A DNA stretch of 64,000 bases from Sipunculus nudus (taxonomy: Eukaryota; Annelida; Sipuncula; Golfingiida; Sipunculidae): assembly GCA_026874595.1 (NCBI GenBank), contig CM049322.1:4945900-5009899 (forward strand), written 5' to 3'. Below the pieces are notes generated by a model. The model was given only the letters and a program-made list of their open reading frames with translations. It was not told the DNA's origin and did not search any database. Below, piece after piece: positions 22,395-36,089 of this stretch. The translations under genes were made by a program, and so were the position numbers. Numbering within the stretch: the stretch's first letter is position 1; every line of letters starts with the position of its first letter.

Positions 22395-24733
22395 GACCAG
22401 CAAAGTGTCATAATCACTGTACATGAGGTCAACAATGTTGCAACAATCTCCTTAACATTTATTTTTATTTTATATTGTGAACTTGGACTATAAGACTCTC
22501 TGATATCAGATTCGACCAGTTATATATCAATGAACTATTCCGTGTATGATGTATATATTCTTCCAAAAAAAAGGACATTATTTGAAAGTTGTCGGGTCCA
22601 TAGCAGTAAAACAATTACAATGTTTGTTGTGATATAGAACAAGAATACACAGAAAAAGTCAAATCACCCCGTATGGGAATCAAACTGCTCTACCACTGAG
22701 CTAACAGGGATCCGGAACTTCCTCTGTGTTTCAGCACACTTTCGTTGTCCGAGGTTTGTGTGTGTGTGTGTGTTCCCTCATGTTTGAAATAATTAATCAA
22801 ATCCCCTTGACAAATCATGTACCGGAACACTTGATCAGATTTTTGCGGTGATAATGTAAAATACATCATTCACATATGATTTGTACTGAGCCACTAACTG
22901 CCCAATTTTTGTCAAGTATGTGGATTCTGTTGGTCTAGGACATTTAAGAATAAATTCCAGCTTGAATCACAAGAGAAATGTGTTGCTTTTGTACCAGGGC
23001 ATATCCTCTGGGATGCGGGCCTTCAGTCAACGTGCTCATCACTGTTGACATTTCATCTTTGCAATGCCTGATCGCTTTTCTTATTCCGTCAAGAAATTTC
23101 ACAAATGGTTGAAATTCAACCCATTTTAATGACCAAATATTATCCTTGTTCTGATTATTAAAATCATTTTAGTTTCACAAACACATTTAATGGTGAAGTA
23201 TATGGATATTAGCATGCGCTAACTGACATGTCCTTTAATATCAATAAAACTAAACCCCCTAAAAATTAACATGGTGTCACTTTCCCTTTAAATTCTTAAG
23301 AAAGGCTAATTTTGAAAAAAAAGATGGATTATTATCCTCCCAATGCCGACCATCGAGAGAATAATTTCCACATTTCTGAATGCTTCTGTCCAAAAGGGAG
23401 TGAATTTTTAAAAAATTGATTTGTCTTATTCATATACATGTCAAGCATTGCACATTAGGGGCGCCCTTGTCAGAAAAAAAGAGAGACAAGACATAACTGG
23501 TTTATGTATTGCTGTTATTTGAGTTCACATCCGCACTTACGGAAAGTTTTCCATGACCGATGATTAATTAATTAATATGCTTAATATCTTCCATGTATGT
23601 AGCTCCCTTTAGGCAAACACCTCTTTATAACTGGAAAATAATAGTATCTATATAATGATTTCATATCTTACGTCGTACTTAAAACGGGGCACAGGGCATT
23701 GAATCTCTCAAAAATAACTACAGATATTTGTACCTTCCAAATGCCTTGATGGTAAAATCCAATGTCCGCCTAAGCTTACCATTCCAGATTTCAGCTGCGA
23801 ATTGAATCTTTCTTGGTTCCTCCAATACAGACAGGCCTTTCGATGATATCAAACCTTGGAAGAAAAAATCCAGTACATTCAGTAGAAATTTGGGTCTTGA
23901 ACAAAATTAAATGTATATGGATATTAATCCGGAGGATAACATTTATCTGCTGCTGTCATCATATTATCATGTGGTGAAAATTCTATAATTTGATTATTAG
24001 TATTGCTGATTTTATTAAAAAAAACAAATTCAAACATATGTGTTTGTACATTATGGTTTCCTTGAAGAGGTCAGGTAGAAATACGATAATATAAATTCGC
24101 CGGTCTTTCACTTCCACTGAAAACGTGTGGCGGCAGAACGTATTTTTTATCAATACATTCAACCATTAAAATTTCAAAAATTAATGCTAACGAGAAAACA
24201 TATGCTACCTAGAAGTAATTGGAAGTCTGTAAATACCTTCCCATTTAACATATTCGTCATTTAAATTTATACATTTTTAACGAGATAAGCAAAGTTGGTC
24301 TCGGGTAGAAAGAAAACTTCTTTCTTTTTTTATTTTAGGACAACCGGACCGTTCAATAATAATTCACAGAATTCGATAAACATCAGTGTTTGTCCCAACT
24401 ATTATTGCTGAAGGACTTATGTCAGACTGGAATGAAAAGTCCATCCGATTTTTTAAACGTAAAGTGGAATAATCATGTTTAAGCTGAACGAAACATGCTG
24501 ACAAATTATAAGAAATATAAGTCAATTTTTGTTGAAAGCTCCTCTACAATGCATAGCCATTACTTGTATTCGCATACAGATCGCCACACACGAACTTATG
24601 TCCCGTATCTTTGCAATAAAAATATAATTTTAAAAAGCACGTGGTTCTTAGGCTACCAGGAGACCTGGTACATCAACGACCAGCAAATCCTATATGCTAC
24701 TTTATAAATTTAAGATATTAAGAATATATAAAG

Positions 24734-24739
<6 letters not shown>
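22395..24739 (+). other. 3' flank of the intact gene
   Basis: Non-coding. The first AATAAA motifs after the stop are at 22949 and 23243. Neither is close to the stop, so the poly(A) site is unresolved. Contains half of the tRNA-like fold-back element (22642-22755) and a short GT run near 22757. The rest shows nothing beyond the homology to blocks B and D. Confidence 0.5.
22642..22755. mobile_element. Half of the tRNA-like fold-back element (block A copy)
   Basis: Carries only the left arm and the GCTCTACCACTGAGCTAAC segment of the 190-bp element that is complete at 30261-30450. The right arm is missing. Confidence 0.6.

Positions 24740-24782
<43 letters not shown>
24740..24782. repeat. (TA)n microsatellite at the A/B duplication junction
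   Basis: TA run after which block B starts (tgctggtccc), just as block A starts after the run at 17905-17947 (ctggtcccc). Confidence 0.93.
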
Positions 24783-24785
<3 letters not shown>

Positions 24786-25241
24786 TGGTCCCAATAATAT
24801 CTAGTATTCTTCCTGTTGCTGCGTTTAAGGAAAGACTTGTGTACGACACAAGAATGCTGAAGAAAATGTTGTTAAGAGTACTGAATGTTTACTTCTCTCT
24901 TACAACGAGAGCGTGAAGTTATGAGGCCTAATAAATACTTGTAGTCTGTCTAGATGAGAGAAAATATATATATTTATGCAAAATATACAGAACTGATGAC
25001 ATATTTGGTTTAGAGCTGACTTAAGCTGTACTTGTATTGTTATCAAATGTTACCTTGTGGCACTTAAATTATGACGTTCTCGCCTTTGATATGAATAAGT
25101 CGGGGCTTAAGGCCTGAAGTTACATGCATTATACTGACACAGAGCCGGTAGTTACATTATCGGGGCCCAGGTTACAGTTTATCCAAATATTTTACGGTGC
25201 GAACAAATACGGTGCGAAAATCTCATACACATGGTGGCACA

Positions 25242-25316
<75 letters not shown>

Positions 25317-25318
25317 TA
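25242..25318. repeat. (TA)n microsatellite, block B
   Basis: TA repeat with aaatat and tatgta interruptions; equivalent to 18439-18490. Confidence 0.95.
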
Positions 25319-25855
25319 ACCCAAATAAAAGGAACATTTAATCATTTGTTAAAGCCTTCATACCTCAATATTACTTTGATAAATAAAATAAATTTCTGAT
25401 TCGCTTACAAAGGTGTCGTAATGACACAGTATCTTACATTTAATCTAATGTAATAAGGATATGGAATATGTAAAAAAATCACTGTATACCTACGCCGATA
25501 ATATAACTATAACAGCAATATATCGTTTCAGTCCTTGTTGTAAACAGAATATTGTATCAAATCAGAGGTTCTTGACAGGTGCTTGACGGTCTATAAGGTA
25601 ATAATGTGTTCTCATATGCTTTAATTAAGATTCCATTAAATTTTAGAGGTGAATAATTAATAACTTTACCACCTGGGGTATGTGAAAAATTCATCTACAC
25701 GGAGGAATATATTTAAGCTAAAATGTCTTGAATGAGTTTAAGGAGAAAATATATTTCGGTTGAAGGATAACATTTATAAACTTTTTAATATTATATTTTA
25801 TTATCCATGTTTCACATTTATTTCATATTTCACATGATATGTGAACGCTTTCCAG

Positions 25856-28800
25856 GATGTGTTACTGTCAATGACAACTTCATTATAGGAGGAAACGCCG
25901 TCAACGAAATCACAAAGAGACCTTTTATGGTATGGTTCTGCGCTATCAAATAATATTACAGTTAAAAGGGCATAAGTATGATAAGATATTATGAACTGTG
26001 ATAAGTTATAGTTAAAAATATAAAACATTACTTGAAGAACAGTTATGGTGGGTTCACTCTTAAATTGAAAGTTTAACGTTGTACATGACAAAGTGCGTGG
26101 ACGTAAATTTGATTATAAGAAAGAGGAAGTCAGTGTTTATTTTGATGATATGTTGGATTCCTTTATTAACGAACCTAAACGGAGATTACTTTCATCATAA
26201 CTACATGTGGAAAAATTTTTCATGAAACGGAAATGTTAGGCTTGTGCATATTCAGAAATAGTGTGCATAATAGTACTGAATCCATGATTGCGCAGCGTTA
26301 AATTAAGGTTTTCTGACGACCATAAACTTTCATTTATCTGCAAGGTGTATCGTAATGTTGTAAGATTACTTAACTCTGTAGACACGACACTCATACATAC
26401 AAACTAAAAATTATGCTCGTTTGCTTGTCGCATTTCCTTCGTCTTTGTAGATATGTTTTCTAACATTTAGCTAATTTCGTATTAGTTTACCAATCATCAA
26501 AACTCGAATGACACGTACCGGGTTTCTTGTTAGCTCCAACTCTGTCTATTTCCCCGGAATATGTGACTCCGTAACCAAAGAAATCCCAATATTACTGAAT
26601 GTATACTTAATTCACAATAAGCGACCTCACTTTTCTTTGTAGGTCTCCATTTTCAAATCAGGGCAGTATGAGGCAACAGGATCCGTCTTAAGTCCATTAT
26701 GGGTCCTGACCAGTGTTTATAATCTGATTGGGTAATTATGTTTATTTAATATATGACGCTTCAATCAAAGTTATGGCGTATTAAACATGATGTTAGTGTC
26801 GAGTTTTTTTCTCATGATCCTTTTCTGTCGGTATACTGGTAAGGGTTTCTAGGAGAGATGCTGTTGTTGCAGAGATGACCCTGCTTTTCTGACTGTTCAC
26901 TTTGGGTATGGCAGATATTTCTGAAGATGGACCGACCCCTGTCACTACCAACGTCACACAAATCATCACTCCTGAATATTTTAATTTTTCAGCATCTCCT
27001 ATCAAGTCAGTAGTCACATCCATTACACCTAGTTAAGCAGTTCTTTCATGTATTATACATATTTAGGTAGTCCTTTCAATTCAACGGCCTGATTCATTAC
27101 TCCCAGTACATTAAAACCCAGAAATCAGTTTCTTTTCTTATTTTTACATATGGATACAGTTTTTCAAGTCAGTTTCCGATTCATTACACCTAACAAATTA
27201 AGAAAAGCAACAAACAGTTTCTTTTAGTCCTTTCAAGCGAGTGACCCGATTCATTACACTTAGTGGATGAAAAAGAACGCATTTTCTTATTTTATATACA
27301 TACATATGGAGAGTCCTTTAAAGGGAGTCCTACACTTATTAAAAGAAGCATTGTCTTATTCGATCAAGACATGAGATTACACCTTTCTTAAACAAATCAA
27401 ATATAGTCAATGCGATTTACCTTCTTGTTATCATTAATTTATAGCCATATGAGAATGTTCTTACGTTCCGGATAGACATTAATTAAATGTTTTTCTGATT
27501 CTGTTCACGCAGTTTATCCTGGAGAAACTTTTCTTGAGAGGACAGGCTGTTGTCACCTTTCCTACCTGAAAATTACATTCCGCAATATAATGTTTGATTG
27601 TGACATATATGTATAGATAGGTTATAAATATAATTTCTGATAACTAATATGTCAGCAATGCACTTTGTAGTTAATGAATAGCAAACACCAGGTTATCGAC
27701 TACTGAGTATAAACTTGCTTCCTACGTTCCGAAAAGATTCCAAGAGCAATGTGGTTGATTAAAACTTGGTTGTAAATTGTCGGTTTATGTATATCTCGAT
27801 ATTAAAGCATTTCGCCCAAAAAAACTCAGGTGTAATACGACAGGGTTCTTTAACAATGAATGATAAAAAAAGTGGTAATATGATGGAAAACGTATGATAA
27901 CACCTTTTATCCGAATTTCACATTGTCAAACCCTGTTACAGATACAATGTAACCTATAAACAGGAACAAATCCAGTCTTCATATAAATCACTGTTATGTG
28001 GAAATACCTTTGACATGTGAATTATGAAAACTATTTAAAATATTGTTGTGATTAGGCAAATTTACATCAAATATAGATTTTCCTTTAGACTGGGGAAATC
28101 GTTTTATCACATGTACTTGAATCATATGATATAAATAAGATAATAAATAGGGTTATTTTATTTTTAGAAACCAGGGCATTACCATACGCGCAATAGTGTT
28201 TTTTAAAATTGCCGACTCACTCAAGTATGCATGTACAATAAATGAAACTTATTAATAATTTATTCACAGTACGTTTCACACATTTATGTAAAGATATATT
28301 ACACATTAAGTTATTCTGAATATAATAAAATATAACATTAAACAGATATATACTATTTGATAATATCTTTCTGGTTAAGGATTGTCCATGACGTGCCGCT
28401 CCTTAAGGTGGATCAAAATGTGACTCTCGGCCAAAACATTAAACCAATATGTTTACCACAACCAGGGGCGCTGCTTACACCGACTGTCACGTGGCAGGTT
28501 GGGGACAACTAGTGACTGATGGTAAGACAAAAATATTTCAACTAGTTATCTTAATTTAAGAATTGCGAAAACTAACTGACGCGAAATAAAGATGAAATAA
28601 AACACAAACAATAATATAAAGGCTTTTCTTCCATTTTATTTTCTCCTGCTGACACTCTTCAGAATTTAGAAGTCGATTTGATTGATGACTGTACGTGCGT
28701 CAGTCGTCTACCTAGCATTTTTTTACCTGGGTCCCGACAGGCGGCGTTCAGTGTGCCGAGGCCCGGTACTTGGGAAAGACGTGTATGGTATGTGACTTGA

Positions 28801-29373
28801 ATCTGATTTTATGAAATATTTCCAAGATTTATCATGACTTTACTTGTGAGTTCTTGTGTGATGATCATTGTGTTTTTATCTATAGTGTGTAGATATAATA
28901 TGTTATTCTGTCATTTGTGGTTAAAGATCTGCACAAGGTCGAAGGAAATTTGTGGTGTTTAGTGTCCTATTGTCTACGGTCATTCAACTGTATAAAATAT
29001 AGTAATTAAAGTTGGCAGTTTACCATATGTATGTGTTATAATATTTACCTATTATGTTTATAGAACGAATTATGGGACAATCAAAAGATTTTCAGGAAAA
29101 CCGTTTTGTCAAAACATCGATAGATATTTGTTGGTTAATATGTATAGTAGGGACTTTCTTTCTTTCTGTTGGAAATAACATTTTCTCCTCTTCTTTCAGC
29201 ATGACGGAGGGGCTCTCATGTTCTGTAAACAGGGACGAGGGAACTATGTAGCCGTAGGGACAGCCAGCTGGGCGCCACCTTGTAACATGAACGATAACTT
29301 TATCCCTCTTGGATTCGCACAAGTAGACGAAAAGATCGCCTGGATTAGGCAAATGTGCAATAACTGTATCTGA
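25856..29373 (+). pseudogene. Serine-protease-homologue pseudogene, block B (exons 6-11)
   Basis: Exon equivalents are at 25856-25929, 26643-26731, 26873-27005, 28380-28521, about 28645-28787 and 29200-29373. Exons 6, 7 and 11 are open. Exon 8 has a one-base insertion near 26907 leading to TGA at 26922. Exon 9 has lost one G near 28465, giving TAG at 28510. Exon 10 has lost its acceptor AG and has a two-base insertion in a T run near 28725. His57 and Ser195 are absent here too, so it descends from an already inactive homologue. There is no signal exon or module upstream in the block. Transcription cannot be judged. Confidence 0.88.
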
Positions 29374-30260
29374 GACCAGCAGAGTGTCATAATCACTGTA
29401 CATGAGGTCAACAATGTTGCAACAATCTTCATAACATATTTTTTTTATTTATAATTAGTACTTAGACTATAAGACTCTGGTATCATATCTTATCAGAAGG
29501 TGGTAACGGGTCTGTACGTTTTGCGTCTTCTTTAAATATAACCAAAAAAAACAGTTTTTTGGGGTTGTTTGCATATTATGTGAAAACCAGTGGAAACGCC
29601 TTGGTGACAAATGATAAATCAAATAATAATTAACTATAATGGATTTAAAGAAAATAAACAAATGCTAAAGGATAATGATAGATATCACTGTAATTAATAC
29701 AACAATAATGATAAGGGCAACGATTAAATCAGGCAACGATGAGGTTAAAACATGGTACAAAAAATATAATACACGGAAACTTTGATGTAGTTTAAAGCAA
29801 CACAAATCATACTAATAAATATATATCTTGGCGAATGTTTGTATATGTGTATGTTTATTGGCAAGTTCTAAAGAAAATAAAGCATATTGATGAAAACCTG
29901 TTGAGAAAAAAAAATTTTCTGTTAACAAATATAACTCTTAGAAATTAAAAAAATATTTTTCTCCACTTAATTCATATAAAATACATTTATATTTACTATT
30001 ATAATCAAAAGTTTATTATTTGTTTCTCTATATTGTGAAGTGTAATCATAGTTTTCTTATTTCACTGTATGTAATATATAACCTACTACATTTAATGTTT
30101 ATACTGGAAGGACATTAACTGTGTTATCTTTGTCAAAGGTAGAGTTATATATCAATGAACTATTCCGTGTATAATGTATATATTCTTGCAAAAAAAAGAA
30201 CATTATTTGAAAGTTGTCGGGTCCCTAGCAGTAAAACAATTACAATGTTTGTTGTGATAT

Positions 30261-30450
30261 AGAATACACAGAAAAAGTCGAATCACCCCGTATGGGAATC
30301 AAACTGCTCTACCACTGAGCTTACAGGGATCCCGAACTTCCTCTGTGTTTCAGCACACTTTCATAGGAAGCATCGAAGTTACGTCAATACTGTCGGAGGG
30401 TCATGGGTTCAATTCCCATACGAGGTGATTCGACTTTGTCTGTGTATTCT
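30261..30450. mobile_element. 190-bp fold-back element with tRNA-like boxes (block B copy)
   Basis: The left arm (agaatacacagaaaaagtcg onward, ~44 bp) is the inverse of the right arm ending at 30450 (cgactttgtctgtgtattct). Inside the left half, the minus strand reads like a tRNA A box (AGCTCAGTGGTAGAGC). The right half has a GGGTTCAATTCCC B-box-like sequence on the + strand. The two boxes are on opposite strands, so this is not a tRNA gene. Confidence 0.68.
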
Positions 30451-31188
30451 TGTTCCATATCTCCATGAGATGGTCCAGCATGGCCAGTCAAACAGCTGTT
30501 TGAAATAGTTAATCAGATCCCCTTGACGAATCATGTAGACCGTAACCCTTGATCAGATTTTTTTGCGGTGATAATGTAAAATACATCATTCACATATGAT
30601 CACATATGTACTGAGCCACTAATTGCCCATTTTTGCCAGTATGTGGATTCTGTTGGTCTAGGAAATTTGAAAATAAATTCCAGCTTGAATCACAGGAGAA
30701 ATGGTTGAAATTCAACCCATTTAAATGACCAAATATTTTCCTTGTCCTGATTATTAAAATCATTTAAGTTTTGATTACACAAACACAGTTTTATGGTGTA
30801 GCATACGAATATTAGAATATTAATATCAATAAAGTAAACCCCATAAAAATTAAAATGGTGTTACTTTTCCTTTAAAAAAAAAGCTCTAAAAGGCAGTGAA
30901 TATCTAAACGATTGATTTGTCTTATTAAATATACAAGTCAGGCATTACAAATTAGGGGAGCCCCTGTCAGAAAATAAAGAGAACAGGCATAACTGGTTTT
31001 TGTAACGCTGTTATACGAATTCATCTTCGCTTAACGGAAAGTTTTCCATGACCCACGATTATTTATTATGATTAATATCTTCAATGTCAGCAGCTTCCTT
31101 TAGGCATACATCCCTTTATAACTGGAAAATAATAATATCCATATAATGATTTCATATCTGACGCCGTACTTAAGGAAATCCTGATAAC

Positions 31189-32610
31189 TCATTCATTTAT
31201 TTGCTTCCTTTGAGTGTATTTTCTCTTTGGTTCACACATTTTGAGTTTCAACCATATAAAATTAAGTATTATAATACGTTTGAGCCGCACATAATAACAG
31301 AGAGCATTGAATCTTTGAAAATTTCTGAATATAGGTTGCACCTTCCAAACGCCTTGATGAAAAATCCAATGTCTGCCTAAGCGACCAACCAAGAAATATC
31401 AGCTTCGATTTGAATCTTTCTCGGTTTCTCCTATACAGACAGACCTTTCGGGGATAGGTATGAAAAATCCAGTACATTCTGTAGCAATTTGGGTTTTCAA
31501 CAAGATTAAAATTATATACATACTAGTCTGGAGGATAACATTTATCGGTTGCTGTCATCTTGTTATCATGTGGTGAAAATTCAATAATTTGGTTATCAGT
31601 ATTACTGATTTTATTTTTTTTTTTAAATAAACATATGTTTCTACATAATGGTTTTCTTTAAGAGGTCACGTAAAAATACGTTAATGTAAATACGCCTGTC
31701 TTTCACTTTGAAAATGTGTGCCGGTAGAACATATTTTTATCTATATATTCAACAATTAAAACTAAAAATATTAATGCTAACGAGCAAAATTATGCTACCC
31801 AGAGGTAATTTGAAGTCTGTAGTTACCTTCCCATTTCAAATAAGTTGACCATTCTTCATTTAATTTCATTCAATTTTTTAACGAATTAAGCAAAGTTGGC
31901 CTGGGTAGAAAGAAAAGTTCTTTGCTTTTTTTAGGACAACGGGACCGTTCAATAGTAATACACAGTAATCGACAAACATAAGGGTTTGTCCCTAATATTA
32001 TAACCGAGGGTCATAAGTCACACTGGATAAAAATCCGTCCGATTTTTTAAAACGTAAAGTGGAATGATTGTGTTTAAGCTGAATAAAACATGCTGACAAA
32101 TTTCGAGATATATATAAGCCATTTTTTATTGAAAGCTCCTACACAGAGTGAAGCCATTGCTTGTATTCGCATTCAGGTGGCCCACAGAGTAACCAATGTC
32201 CCATATTTGTACAATAAAAATATTATGTAAAAAGCACGTGGCTCTCAGGCTACCAGGAGACATCATGGACCAGCAAATGCTAGACGATTAAATGCTGCTT
32301 TTTTTTATATAAAGAATATATATATATTCTCAAACATTACGCAAGTGAACATGAAGTCCTGAGTTAAGGCTTTTCTACTTTTCGATAGGCCTTCACGCAT
32401 ACTCTATAATCGTGCATGTAGGCGTGTACCCTGCTCCCATACCGTGGTTTTAGGTTAAATGCCCCAGATAACCGCCAGCCCCAATATGATATTCACCTCG
32501 AGCTAAAGCATTCCCGAAGAACTCATGCATAGTATGATGGCATATATCAGCACGCGTCGCCGATCAGCATAAGAGAGAGAAAAAAACACACCCATCAGTC
32601 ACGTGATCAG
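31189..32610. other. End of block B and spacer before block C
   Basis: Up to about 32310 this matches the block A 3' flank. 32040-32610 is missing from the D/E junction near 47120, i.e. a ~600-bp deletion there. No gene or RNA seen. Confidence 0.55.
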
Positions 32611-33387
32611 TCATGTAAAGGCTGGCATGAAAATATCCGACACCCGTAAGTGCAACATCAGTACATATAAGAAATTCCTGTATGCTAAATCAGTCTCTCA
32701 TCACTGACCATGGATAATTACTTACATGCAAAACATTTCCAAATCAACGAAATTCTGATGGTAAATATCTTTACCAGCAATAACATGAACAGGGTTCAAT
32801 CGGCATATCCACCTCTAAAATAAAAAAAAAACTTTAGGTCTCCTGATAACTCCAGATCAGATAACTCTAAAAGGTATTGCCCAGATTTTTTAAATGCTAT
32901 TTTTTTTTTTATAAAATTGGGTAGATTAAACGTATTTGATTATTTTTAAACATTCAATTCCATTATGTGGCTATATATAAATATATGCATCTCATATTGT
33001 GGCTTTGTATATACATAATATATATATATATATATGTATATATAAATGTATGTGTAGCTTTATGTAATGAAAATACTTAATCAATTTGTATAAAATACAT
33101 AATAAAATTTAAATAAATTGCTTAAAACGGGAGATTTTTCAGGTACAAGTATAAAGGACTTGTTACACATGCAGGGTAACAATTGGAAAAAGAAATACCA
33201 GATATAAAAACTGTGAAAAGCAAAATTGGATATGTGCATATTTGATAAATATGGTAAAAATTTTAATTAAGCGTTTTTATTTGATATTGATTTTTAAATA
33301 CTTAATAGAATCGTAGTTGTTGTCTAATTTTAAACTGATAAGATCTCATGCATGTTTAGCAATCCTATCATATGGTAGTAGTTTTGC

Positions 33388-33976
33388 TATAGTCCGTCCC
33401 AGTACCCGTGTCCGCATGTTTTTTTCGCGATAATTATTTTAAGAATATTCTTTAGAAATGTCTTTTGGCCTGAAGTAGATAAACAGATATACCCCTGATT
33501 TTGTGTAAAGAGGTTATATATCATGTAAATTGTATTACTTTGCGACTCTTTTGCGTTATTTATGCAGAATTACCGTGGATGGCGTCTTCCTAGCACTGCT
33601 GGACAGTACATTCCTCCATGGTACAATTTTTTAGCCTATGGCCGCGTTTGGTGTTTGTTAGACAACAGTGACCTCACAAAGACGTCACAGTGATCGGCCG
33701 CGCGTCATCTTCAATTGAATGACGTCATAAGTTTGACTGGCTTTTTTATTATCAGTTCTGAGGCAAGGAATAAGTGGTAAAGGCTGTAACTTGTTTTGTC
33801 ATATTTTGGATTATTTGTCTCATACAAAATCAAAGCAAGGTAAGGCATTACTTTTAAAGCAGGTAGTCAGCGGAATAGCTCCTGCATCCTATTGACAAGA
33901 AACATTTACACTGCTTTACTTGTATGAAAAATTATCCCGGAAAAACATGCGGACACGGGTACTGAGACGGACTATA
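33388..33976. mobile_element. TIR element (MITE), ~589 bp, block C copy
   Basis: Starts TATAGTCCGTCCCAGTACCC and ends GGGTACTGAGACGGACTATA. The inverted arms are about 45 bp with few mismatches (gtgtccgcatg shared), and TA at both edges fits a TA target duplication. There is no transposase frame. The empty site is visible in the homologous flank near 178. Confidence 0.85.
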
Positions 33977-34600
33977 GATGAAACACCTCTTTGCTCTAAC
34001 CCAGTATCTTCTTCTACTTCTGGTATAACACCAAAATAGTCGTCACGACAACATTCGTAAACTTTATGCTGTCAATCTAAATATGAAGCATGATGTATGA
34101 AGTTATGATTATCGCCAATTAACTGACTTGTGTGTCTTTAATTATTATGTTACTCTTACTCTTTACAATAAACTAATGACTAAAATATGCTTCTTAATCA
34201 TTGAACCGTGTCACATTAGTATTAATGAAATAGATTGATTATTACTTGTATTTACGTATAGTTGGTCAAGGATCAGGTGAAATTCATTTTTGTATCTAGA
34301 AAATATACATTTGAACTTTCTTCATTGTCGGTTACTTTCCCTTACATTATGCCCTGAGTATTATTTGTACTGAATCTACAAAAACGTCAAGAAACGACCT
34401 AGCAGACGTCGCATTTTTCTTACCAATATATATTTAAATGATCCCTACCCACTAAAAACCGCCATTGCTGATATAAATCAATTTAAAATATAATATCATT
34501 CACCCTTCGGGCACTGAAATTTTCATCACATTAAAACGTCAACTTTTCAGACATATTTCTCTCGTGTTACACGATGTTTCTGTCACTGGTTTTCCTGCCA

Positions 34601-34606
34601 TATAAA
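34601..34606 (+). promoter_or_regulatory. TATA box candidate of the block C 5' half
   Basis: TATAAA at the place where the intact gene has only TTTTAAAA; conserved in block E (49096-49101). Confidence 0.4.
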
Positions 34607-34759
34607 ATCAGGGATTTCGAGTTCAAAGCAGTCCTCAAAATGTTAGTCTTCCTAAAAATGTGATCCCCACAGGTTTCCCGTTCATGACATCGTTCATTGA
34701 ATAATCCAATGTGTGAAGCTGTCCCCACATAGGCATACTTGCACTCGGTACTCGACGGT

Positions 34760-34828
34760 CACCTGCGCAAAGTATCCTGGCTCTCCTGGCAGTGTTAGCA
34801 ACGGTTGCGGAAGGGAAGAAAAAGAGGA
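34760..34828 (+). pseudogene. Signal-peptide exon remnant, block C
   Basis: ILALLAVLATVAEGKKKR in frame, followed by the GTAAGT donor in the same phase as exon 1. The initiator region (ATGAAGGTCTGC in the intact gene) is reduced to gcgcaaag, so no ATG starts this frame. The homology is certain; the loss of function is likely. Confidence 0.75.
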
Positions 34829-36089
34829 GTAAGTTTTACAATGCAGTTCTTAATCAATGCTAAAATATGTTTGTACATGTATAAATACATATATTGTTCA
34901 CTAATGCATATTGGTATATATTTATTGAACACCTCTGTTTATTTCACTTTTCAAATAATAACAGGTTGAAAAAAAAATATTTACGCCTTTCACCGGTATC
35001 TTGAGTCCATCTGTGGTAACTCAACTTCCTCACCCACGGTAGTATCAATGATAAAAACTGGCGAATCAAGGATGTCAACACAAGGATAATGGACGAACGA
35101 TATATTTTTAATCTAATTAGTCGTTCCAAGTGGAAATATAAATGGGTGTATGTACTACAGGAGTGAGAAACATTTTAGAAAAAAAATCTTAATTATTAAT
35201 TGGCATAGTTTCATCCACGATGTTCCAAAAAGTAAGGATAATATTTTGAGACTTTTGTTTAATATAGCAATATTTTGGCTATCCAAATCGGAAAAAACGG
35301 AAGTATTCATAAATATGAATCATGGGTTCTTTATGTATTGCCTCTGTATACGAATCTAGCGAAAGGTTGTGTTACCAGCGCTAGAAATCTGTATGTGTTC
35401 GTCCGACCACTACCTCTGAACATTCAGAAATATTGATGAGCCATCTGGATAACTAAACCATAATATTTGGACACATGGGTACATTTTGAATCCAATTTTT
35501 AATCTACTTCCTGCCTAATTGGTCCCTCTACGATGTCTTTGCGTTCGTTTCCCGGTTCAACTTCACCAAATATATATTGATCCGGCCAAAGGGCCCCCCT
35601 CGGGACAAGCCTTGTAACAACATTTCATTATATCAGATATAAAAACTTGCACAAGAAATGAATAATGCCCTAGATAATGTAAGTTTCCACGGCGACTAGT
35701 AAAATATATCATTGTCATTGTAACATCATTATGGAAATTGGATGAAATAAAACAAATCAATGGTAATAAAAAAATTATAATGGAAGCACAAGACTAACAG
35801 TGGAATGGCATGCTTTTAGAAGCAATATTGTGCAGGGTAATGAAAAACAAATAAGTGTTTATATGTTCCAGAAGCCTTTTTAGTGGGAGCCGAATTGAAA
35901 TGTACGGTAGATCGCGTGTAGGCCGCCTCATTTTACTTTTTCACTTTCTAAAAGAAATAACCATCACATCATGTTTAAAACAATTACAAGTCATGTTTAT
36001 TGAAGTTAAATGCCATGGCAGTATCGCACGTATAACTGCATTTATGTTGAAATGTGTCCTTGGTATCTCTATAACAGCCAAACAAAAAC

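Larger units (their letters stand above)
17948..24739 (+). repeat. Segmental duplication, source copy (protease half, block A)
   Basis: Matches 24783-32310 colinearly at high identity, through exons, introns and 3' flank. Relative to block A, block B has about 180 bp extra in the intron near 27460-27640 and about 640 bp extra near 29490-30140. This copy holds the intact exons 6-11. Confidence 0.9.
24783..32310 (+). repeat. Segmental duplication, block B (protease half)
   Basis: Tandem copy of 17948-24739 containing homologues of exons 6-11 and the 3' flank but no 5' exons. Block B plus block C was duplicated again to give D plus E. Confidence 0.9.

Noticed and set aside
25856-29373. Block B as a second functional gene
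   Set aside because: Frameshifts in exons 8, 9 and 10, a lost acceptor, and no 5' exons in the block.
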